Part shown: piece after piece, positions 56,009 through 64,000 of the stretch | Layout of the letters: every line of letters starts with the position of its first letter | Position numbering within the stretch: position 1 is the first letter of the stretch | From: Eudorina sp. 2006-703-Eu-15 | Taxonomy: Eukaryota > Chlorophyta > Chlorophyceae > Chlamydomonadales > Volvocaceae | Assembly: GCA_003117195.1 (NCBI GenBank) | Contig: BDSI01000154.1 | Location: forward strand, 1 to 64,000 | Length of the DNA: 64,000 bases | Direction of reading: 5' to 3' | Program-made: the position numbers and the translations under genes | Notes under the pieces: generated by a model | What the model saw: the letters and a program-made list of their open reading frames with translations, nothing else | What the model was told of the DNA's origin: nothing | Databases searched by the model: none

Positions 56009-57549
56009 CTACCGGTTGTCGTCCTCGCCGAGAAGGCGCGACAGGTCAGCGGCCGTGAGCGGACATTCCTCCGCAGATGTTGACGACACCGGCTGAGTCT
56101 GCGACTCCTGCGCGGACGCCGAGGTCCCCACGGCCACTGAGACGGCCGCAGCAGCGGCCTGCGCCTTCGCGGCCTTGGTGCTGGTGCCCTTCTGCACACC
56201 GCCCTTAGAGACTTTGAGCGTGATCTTTGTCGGGCTGCCAGTGGCCGCATCCTTTGCAGCAGCAGCCGCGTCCCGTGCTGCTGACCTGCTGGACCGCGTC
56301 GAGCGCGGAGCAGACGAGGCCACCATGTTGTTCAGGTCACCCGAACTGGCTTTCGCGGGTGGTTGCGAAGGCGCCACAGGCTTGCAGTCGGCTGCACATG
56401 CGGTCGGGGCTGCCAGGTCGTCCATGTCAATATCGAACGCCGAGGCGAAGTTGTTGCCAGCGATGAACCCGCCCTCGTTATTGTTCACGCTCCCGGACAG
56501 GCAATCGTTGCTGTTATTCTTCGACAACACGCGGCCGTCCGAGGTTGAAGAGCTCCCGTTGGAGCCCTCCGACAGCACGTCGTCCTGGAGGTGCTGAGGA
56601 TTCAAAAAGCGACCGGATCCGCAGGGGGGAAAACAGGGGGGAGGACGTCAGGCCAACAATTGCATAATCCTAGATTGGAAAAGAGTGGGCATTCCCAAGT
56701 GCAAGAGTTTGCACATGCATGCAACGAAGGGATAACGCCGCTTACCTCGAGAAAAGCGTCGTCGCCGAGCAAGCGGCAGATGTCCTCGAGCTCAATGTCC
56801 GTCTCAACCTTCGTGGCACCCGCAGATGCGGCAGGGACCGAGCTGTTGATGGCGGCCGCGTTCTTCGGGACCTTCATCTTAGCGGCCGCGCCAGACTTCT
56901 TGCTCGGCGAGCTCTTGCCAACCTTGACGCCAGAACCATCCAGGCGCCCTCCGCTGGACTTGCCCTACCATAAAAAGGAAAATAAATCAAGGTCTCGTCA
57001 TGTGAAATTTTCAAGGGTAGCTAGAAGCTCCCTGCAACAAACCCCTCACACCTGCGGTCCGGAAACTTGAGCTGCTGCGGGCGAGCAAGGCGCTGGTGGA
57101 GGTGATGCTGTTGAACAAGGCGCGGCCACAGGTGGCATGAAGCCTGCTCGAAGAAGGCCAAGCAACGATCGAATGTGTACAGTTACTGTTTACTGTCACG
57201 TGCGAGGCGACAGCGCCCAAACAATGCGCTTGCCTGAAAACGGTGGCATGAAGGCCGGGAACATGGCCGAGCGCGCTGCGTGAAGGCTGGGGCTAGCTGA
57301 AAGATGCGCGTACTGCATCTGCGGCAGCGTGCACATGAACGCGAGCTGCAGAAACTGAGAGTAGAGCGCCTGCTGCTGGAGAAGAGATGGAGCGCCCCAG
57401 CAGTAATCCGAGGGCTCGACACTGACTCCGGCGGACACCGTGTTCAAGTGCGCCAGCGCGTTAGCAAGGCTAACATGCCCGGCCTGATCGCGGGCTGCCG
57501 GTCCAGCGACATGAGAAGCAGAGGCAGCGCAACATTTGTTCGCAGCCAT
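56009..57549 (-). CDS. Unassigned low-complexity protein with repeated RLLG(D/E)D motifs
   Basis: Minus-strand model: first exon 57549 to about 57237 (MAANKCCAASASHVAG..., with a SLLQQQALYSQFLQLAFM stretch), a short Pro/Ala-rich exon near 57137-57048, exon 56964-56746 and exon 56593-56009. The last two are firm: acceptor GGTAG|GGC, donor GAG|GTAAGC, acceptor CTCAG|CAC, phase 0. The first junction needs a GC-AG intron and is tentative. Each of the last two exons ends in the same motif: LEDICRLLGDDAFLE and AADLSRLLGEDDNR. The intervening sequence is Ser/Ala/Lys-rich with basic patches (TRSSRSAARDAAAAAKDAA). The frame stops at TAG inside CGGTAGGT, which could also be a donor, so the gene may continue to the left. 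No family is recognised; a nuclear or regulatory role would be a guess. Confidence 0.5.
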
Positions 57550-59000
57550 CGGGCAGTATTTCTATCCCGAACTGCGAAGCACCGCGTCCCACAGGAGAAT
57601 CCTTCAAATCCAAAAATATGTGAGTATACCTAATACTACTAACAATTTGGTGTAAATCCTGAAATGGTTCAATTGTGTTGAGGACAAAACAAATTCCATT
57701 GATTTTTTGTCGCACTGCACCGCTCCCTGGAGCGTGCAAACTGTCATTTCGGCCGTTTCAACTTTTAAGTCTAATTTCGAGGTAGATGCTTTGAAAATCA
57801 AGTATGGAACCGTGCACATGGCGCGCGCAGCAAAGAGCCAGAATGGAACAAGAACAGCTTTTGGGTCCATGCCAATGGCCATGGCGTCGCTGAATTGCTC
57901 ACTCTATATAAAAATCCAAATTTACTTTAGTGAATGATGCATTAGGACTAGTCGGGTGAGAGCCCTGACAATCATACGAGACCTTGCAAGCATATTCTCA
58001 CTCTTAACACCAACGCCTAAACAACGCTATATGTTTCGCACACATGAACAGGACTCTGGCGATTGCTGTAATGCCAGCGCGGCCGCACGGTTGTGAGAGG
58101 TTTTCCAGATTTCGTGTCAACTTTAGATATTTCTGGGCACTTTCTGGGTCCATCGCGTCAGGCATGGTGTAATATAGTGTAGCCGAGTTGCTTCACTCAT
58201 ATTGTTTGGATTTCAGTTAATCTAACTGTTGGCCTAATCATTTGCCGAGGCTTGAGCCATCTACGAAAAGGGAAAATATCTTTCCGCCGCTGACGAGCTG
58301 TGACCCGCAGCGAGTATCAGTGTATGAGAATACTTAGAGAATGCCTTTGGCTATAAGTAATGCAAACCGGGCAAGGCCACCGCTCATATCCCATTGGAAC
58401 GTCGGCGGCAGCTGGCGGCAGGGAGTTGTTCAGTGACCGCGCCCCGTTTCCCGATTCCGCCTTGGCTGACTCCTGACGGACCCCAAGAGTACTCGTTAGT
58501 TTATCTTTTTGTAGTGTTGCGGTTGCTAAAGAATCTGAGATGCAACCTCCCCAACCTCCCCTTAAACCGAATATGATATACACTGTGTGACCGCCTGTGC
58601 TTAATCTGCCATTGAAGTTGCAGTCATGCGATGCCGTTGTGTGCTCGGAAGGCATCGTGACGATTCGATACAGAACCTGTAACTTACCCATTTTAAAGCA
58701 TACGAAACGGTCGGCACATGTGAATTCCTTACTGCAAAGAACGTCAGCATCAACGGTAAGGCAACGCTGCCGACGGAGATCATCCCGAGGGCAGAGCTCT
58801 TCGTCAGGTTCGAATCTAAATCAAGACTGTGTTAACCACATACTAGCAATGCGGGATGCGGCCCAGCGGCCAGTGCTGTGTGCCCGTCGTTGCATGACAG
58901 CGGAAAGGGATACCTATGTGCATTTGTGTCTTGATGAAGGGGCGGCGATCGATAACATTCAAAGGGCGCAGCGGAACGATACCAACGGAACCCGTACGAA
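57550..59000. other. AT-richer interval, no supported gene
   Basis: A minus-strand frame (57882-57604) with a hydrophobic start is visible but isolated. Nothing else is recognised. Confidence 0.35.
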
Positions 59001-59229
59001 TTCCGCTATTGATCGACCCGCGGCCCGGAAACGGACAGGAATGGAGCCAAAATGGAGGAGTGCATGCAGTCGCAGATCTTGCTGGCGGCCGGGCGTCCCA
59101 CATTCGTATTTTGCAGTGGCTCAGTGTCGCCATGCTTTTCGGAAAGCTGAGTTGTCCCTACTGCCAAACCGGGACCATACTTGCCCCCGAATAAGGTATG
59201 ATGCGTTACAAAAGTGCGCGGGGCAGCGC

Positions 59230-61462
59230 GGCCCGGGCCTCCGCGCAACGCAAGGAGCCACACCGACGGCCGTACCTTGCCGAGCCACACCGACAGCCGT
59301 ATCTTGCCGGTGCACACCACCGCGGACGACACCTTCAAGCTTCACTTCTCCAGGCGCTCATCGTCATTTGCCTCAGCGCAAGGTTGCGATGCCGGTGCTG
59401 TTCGCGCCCATGAACAATGACTTGCGGCTACACCCGCTTGCGCCACCGGAACGGCACACACAGGCCTGCAGCACTCTATGCCCCGACCGGCTGCACAGAC
59501 GCTTGCGCCCGTATCGCCGTGCCAAGTTGCACGGATGAAAGAGTTCGTTGTGCCCACTTACAACCTTGCCTTCCAGAATAGTAAAATCTACAAAATCTTG
59601 AAACATCAACTTGCCTCGCTGGCTGTGGGAGACGGCGGCCACCGCGCGGCGGAGCGCAAGAAGCCACTCCCCCGACATGGCCGATCAAGACAGCACGCGG
59701 GCGGCCGCTGCCCGGTCGTCGAAGTCTACGACAGTTCCGTAGGTCCCCGCCCGCTCATGGGTTGTCAGGCGAGGCGGTTCCGACACAAGGCATCACGCTG
59801 AAGAGGCACACATGCGTAAATGAAGGAGCACGCCTCCTCCTGCCAGGCATGAGAGCGGCACATCGAACGCGTGTCACCTCCTCGAGCTGGCCGGGCATGC
59901 GTTCCGGCACATGCACGCACGCACGCGTCCATTCCGCTGTCAAGCGGTGCCACACAGCACGTTCAGCGTTATGATGTCCGAGAGCAGGCCGACCAGACTG
60001 CGTCCATTCCGCTGTCAAGCGGTGCCACACAGCACGTTCAGCGTTATGATGTCCGAGAGCAGGCCGACCAGACTAAGGCACTGCGCCGGCGAAAGGGCTG
60101 GCGAAGCTGGCACGCCACCGTCCGATCCACTACTTTTGAAGGTCCCCATCGCCGCACAGTCATCCAGCCAAGAGGACTTGGACCGTGCCTTCCCGCCAGA
60201 CCACGTGAAGCGCAGCGCTGTCAATGGCGACTGCTCGTCTTCCTCACAGCACGGTCCGCAGCAGCGGCCCAACCTTCCCGCATCCCGGTCTCTTCACAAA
60301 TTACTAAATCTTGAAGACAGAGGGACTTGCGGGGAACGTCCGCAGACGTAATGACTATCTGCCTCTGGTCCCCGCGCCTCCCGTTTGTCGCCGTCGCATT
60401 CCACAGCTTCTTCACGCCACGTCCGCACCCAGCCGGGAGCCCGATCCAAGTCATCCACGCAACGGCTCGTGCAACGGCACCGCAATGAACAGGCAGCACG
60501 CACACACCATACTCCCGGTGAAAGCAAAGCTGCGTGGGCGCCACCGCAGGAGCGGGGCTCCCCCGCCTCCCGCAGCCACCTCTCAAGAGCTTCCCATGTC
60601 CTCCAGACATCATCTTCAACCCACGTGCAGTGACGATGAAAGCGCCTTAAAAGGGACGACATCGATCTGAGGGTATGTATTATATCAAGATCTGCCATTG
60701 ACATACAGCAGCAGCCGCAGATGCGGCCGCCATCGCCACCGTCAGCAAGTGGTCGTGAACATTAAACACATTGAGCAATGGCCGCGTCCTTATTCGGACC
60801 CGCCGGGCCCCACTGCCCAGGCAAAACGGCGTCGACAGGACAGACCGCCCTTGCGCAAGAGTGTCCGCGGTGGTGTCCGCGTCGGCCAGGCAAAAGCCCA
60901 GGCTGCGGCCATATGCAATCAAACAACTTTGGGCATGCATTCCTGCGTCGAGACCGCACTCGTCGAGACTCAACGCAGCTTGGCGTCGTCCTAAACCTCG
61001 AGCGCCAAAAATCGTTAGGAAACAGGTTCTCGGGGGGAATGCGTTGCCAACAAAAAGAATGGGCATGCGTTTCTCGGCATTGTGAACACAAAATTTACAC
61101 TGCTGCACACTCGGACGCCCCCACCGCCGCCTGGCGACGCCTCGCAAGATGTGGGAGCTCTTGCTCGGCAGTCACCGAGTGCAGCCCGCAGCTGCGAGAG
61201 TCCCAGCAACAGCCCGCTGGCTGCGCCCGATCATTGCTGGGCGGACGCAGCTAGGCGGAGCCGGCGACGGGGCTCCCAATCGCCAGCGATTCGCTCTCGT
61301 CACAGGGTTCTTAGTAACACGGTCGACAGAAACTCGAACTCTCAAATTGTGCAAGTAAACCGGCGGGACCACCGGTAAAACTCTGTGCGGCAGCGCCTTC
61401 ACTGCACGCCCATGCACATCACCCTCCGGAAGAATGGCGACAGCAGACTCTCCCAAAGCCAC
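59230..61462 (-). other. Probable exons of an unassigned minus-strand gene
   Basis: Several minus-strand stretches look coding by composition but show no known domain: LHNLRVRVSVDRVTKNPVTR near 61380-61290; TWVEDDVWRTWEALERWLRE near 60620-60560; a Ser-rich segment ending SPALSPAQCLSLVGLLSD near 60240-60050; LLALRRAVAAVSHSQRGKLM then FQDFVDFTILEGKV with a good GTAAGT donor at about 59562; and SSAVVCTGKIRLSVWLGK with a GTACGG donor near 59276. A stable gene model could not be assembled, so start, stop and exon order are open. Several genes could be involved. Confidence 0.3.
59925..60074. repeat. Perfect 75-bp tandem duplication
   Basis: Units 59925-59999 and 60000-60074 are identical by eye (start GCGTCCATTCCGC, end GACCAGACT). 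The unit is a multiple of three; it overlaps the left end of the minus-strand frame that encodes VGLLSDIITLNVLCGTA. Confidence 0.95.
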
Positions 61463-63130
61463 AGCACCTATCGTTAGTAATCATGGTCATCGTATCTGGC
61501 GCGATACTATTTCCTTCCCGCCCATAACCAAAATGCAACGCCATGCAGCAGCGAGAGACCCCGAAGCCCGGCCGCACGCTCAGTGCGACCCGCGAGCCCG
61601 AGACCTCATCAAATCGACACTTAAGCCACATAGCCACTAGACTGACCGGCTCCCTCATTGCTGCTCCTGCGGCTTAAGACATTCAACGCCGAAGGGGTAC
61701 CCGAGTGACATGGAACCCGAAGGGAGCAGAGGCATCGAGAAGACGCCGCACATCGTGCTCGCCGAAACCACCACCAACCCCGTCAGTCGTTCTCTCTTGA
61801 TGAACCTTTAGCGGTCCGTGCGGCTAGGGAGCACGGTGCGCTCCAACGCCCGCTCTGCCCATCCGAACCCGCCCGCTGGCAGCAGCACCTGGCTGCCCCA
61901 ACCGCCGAAATGCAGAAGTCCCCCCTCCCACAGCACGCGTTCAATCCAAAGGAAGGCCTCCAAATCATGTGTATGGCGTACAGCACAACACAGCCACCGA
62001 CGGCCGTGTATCCCCAGCAAAGTTCTTCGACATCGCGATCAGCATGGGGGCCCCCGCCGTCCAGGAAGCACTAAGCGGCGTTTTTATCACAGCCAGCACT
62101 CTCTCCGATGCAGGGCAACGCCGGCGGCGTATGTAATATCTGTTTACACGACACGCTACCCAACAGCCAACTCGAGGTATCTATGACAACAGACTTTGCA
62201 AATATCAATACCCGAAAGCGGGGACCCCTGTGAACGGCCCCACACACATGAGGCATCCCGCTGATCTAGTCGCCTATGCTAATCGACGTGTATGAACCAG
62301 GCATCTGTACGCGGCACACGTAAAACCCAAAGCACCTAACGCCACCCCCTCGAGGCCGCTGAATATCTGCACACCGGCAGCGGACCGCCGCCTCGGAAGC
62401 CAACCAAATATTCAAACGTGGGAAGACAGGATTCTGCTACCAATTAGATGGCCGCCGCGGGCGCACAGACGCTAGCTTCCCGGGTACATCGACCTTGATG
62501 CAACCGCGCTCACGCCTAGGTTTGTTTCCAGTTCCGCGTGCACAACCACAATATGCCGCCAGGTTCAATCCCCACCCATGCTGTTGATACTCTGAGGTGG
62601 CCTTATTGAGCGACAGCGCTGCACACGTGACTTGCAGACACCGCGCGCTCTAGCCAAAGCGGGGCAGGTGGCCTTACCCGCTCTCTTCCGCAGAACGACA
62701 TATACTCTCTCTCTGCGATACGACATGAAACGACCCTCAAGGAACGTACCTCTCGCCACTCGTAGTGAAGAAACTCGCCTGCTGCAACATCGTGTTCGCC
62801 CCAGCAATCCGGAAACCTGGATCACGGCGTACTCAGCGCTAGGCGCCGCCCCCGCCGCCCCCGCTGCTGCTGCTGCCACGGGTGCCCCTGGCGCCCAGCT
62901 CCATAATCAACCTGTGACCAGCCCCAGCAGGCGAATAGTGGCTCACAGGATGCAACTTTGACGTGGCCGCCTAAGAATGCATCAGAACGTCAACAACGCG
63001 CCATCACCAAACCTGCCCATGACGAGCCTGGCCTGATGGAGGAACTGATGTCGAACTGGCACATTCATATTTGCGGGGACGGGGACGGCCACGTGATGCG
63101 CCCATTCCGAAAATCCGACAGGGGGCTTAC
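61463..63130. other. Interval left of the cyclin exons
   Basis: A minus-strand open stretch near 61970-61810 (FGGWGSQVLLPAGGFGWAER) looks coding but is unassigned. At 62970-62836 a minus-strand frame reads ATSKLHPVSHYSPAG followed by a Gly/Ser run and stop. It could be the last cyclin exon, but the splice phase does not fit directly. Confidence 0.3.
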
Positions 63131-63848
63131 CTCTGCGCACCCCCCACAGCGGCCGCCAGCTCGGGATGCTCCAAATCTGCGTACCCCGTCAGCGACGCCA
63201 CGGCTGCCGGCCAGAGCGGTGTGTGGCCACGGCGAAGGCGGTGGCAGTACAGCGCAGCGGCTGCGGTTGCCGACGGCCTGTAGTTCAAGAACTCCGAGTC
63301 CTGCAGCACCTCGTCCATCAAGGCTTGGAGGCTTGGCTCCGCGGTATCCTGCAAACCAAAACAGTGGATCCGCCGCTGGTATTGGCAAACGCTATGATCA
63401 TACGGTCACCCGGAAACTACGCTATGATGAAACGCGGGGCACTCAGTAGCACCAGCCGATACAATTTTAGTCGCGTCTGTGGCAGCACGTGACCCGGCGC
63501 AGGGTCGCTTCGGCACAAGCACGGCTTTTGGACAGGGCCCCAACCTCTGTTCCACAGAACGCCGCTACTTTCTTCCGCGGATGTATGTGACCAACGCGTG
63601 GCACGTTTTGGCCGAGCTGCTCTCAAGGCAACCCCGGGGCGAATTGATAGATTGAAACCCAGAAACCAATCCCACGTGGGCGCGCGATGCACACCTGCAT
63701 GTCCGCGGCCCCGAAGCCCAGGCGGCGCATGTACAGCCCCAGGCAGCGCAAGGCGGACATGGCGGCGGTGTCGCCCACGAGGGCACTCTGGATATTGAGC
63801 TCCATGGACTGGAGGCCCAGCGTGGGCAACCTCGATGCCTGCGGCTCG
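63131..63848 (-). CDS. Cyclin C-terminal-fold exons (partial gene at window edge)
   Basis: Two linked minus-strand exons. The upstream exon ends at the donor CAG|GTGTGC (about 63697) after ASRLPTLGLQSMELNIQSAL...YMRRLGFGAADMQ; its start near 63835 follows a CCGCAG acceptor. The next exon, 63348-63131 (acceptor TGCAG|GAT, donor AGAG|GTAAGC), reads DTAEPSLQALMDEVLQDSEF LNYRPSATAAAALY...TPLWPAAVASLTGY. The phase 0 junction fits. The pattern of an acidic helix, EFLxYRPSxxAAAAL, W..tL...TGY is the cyclin_C fold of A/B/D-type cyclins, which bind and activate cyclin-dependent kinases. The cyclin box proper (N-terminal fold) would lie upstream, beyond base 64000 or in unread exons near the edge. The subtype cannot be told. 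Confidence 0.6.
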
Positions 63849-64000
63849 TAAAAGAAACATGCAAATGACGGTCGCGCGTCATGGAACCAAGCGTTTTGTG
63901 AGTTGACAAAGGTGGCGTGAGGACGGCTGAGACTCGCACAAGGCTTGTACCCTTCGCCACAACAGGCAAACGGAATCAAGCTCTCGATCGCACTAACATC

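Overview
This is nuclear eukaryotic DNA. It has spliced genes with GT-AG introns, non-LTR and tyrosine-recombinase retroelements, a miniature LTR retroelement and many micro- and minisatellites. The best guess is a volvocine green alga (Volvox/Chlamydomonas group). The reasons are two gametolysin-type M11 metallopeptidases with proline-rich tails, a Rubisco-LSMT-like SET gene, a plant-type rhodanese, GC-rich exons with GTGNG donors, and a retroelement with the split direct repeats known from Volvox 'Kangaroo'. Species is not resolved. All gene models come from reading the sequence; splice sites were chosen so that phases match.

Layout. 1-12.7 kb is gene-poor: hairpins, a decayed M11 exon (3.5 kb), a GC-rich repetitive block (5.8-6.7 kb), a 358-bp TRIM with 5-bp target duplications (7.1-7.5 kb) and minisatellites. 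12.7-16.3 kb is a complete five-exon M11 peptidase gene on the minus strand. 17.7-22.6 kb is a nearly complete LINE (end of ORF1, endonuclease/RT ORF2, frameshifted C-terminal ORF) flanked by 13-bp target duplications. 25.1-25.6 kb is the end of a second LINE family. 26.3-30.3 kb is a second complete M11 gene in the same orientation, with two LINE fragments in intron 2 and a (GAAT)n array in intron 3. 32.9 kb has a small Cys-rich secreted ORF candidate. 33.65-36.37 kb is an internally deleted Kangaroo/PAT-like element with RNase H and tyrosine recombinase reading frames.

37.2-38.1 kb carries two exons of a chloroplast-type rhodanese on the plus strand; 39.7-40.4 kb is a two-exon universal stress protein gene on the minus strand; 40.8 kb is a relic of a SET-gene last exon; 41.4-51.0 kb is an eleven-exon SET-domain lysine methyltransferase gene on the plus strand, with a LINE fragment and several minisatellites in its introns. 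56.0-57.5 kb is an unassigned low-complexity gene (minus), 59-61.5 kb is probably part of another unassigned minus-strand gene, and the right edge has cyclin-box exons (minus) that run off the window.

The genes do not form a pathway. The M11 enzymes are expected to be secreted and act on extracellular matrix or cell wall. Rhodanese, USP and the SET methyltransferase are ordinary housekeeping or stress functions. The main interest is how retroelements and satellite arrays have built up in introns and between genes.
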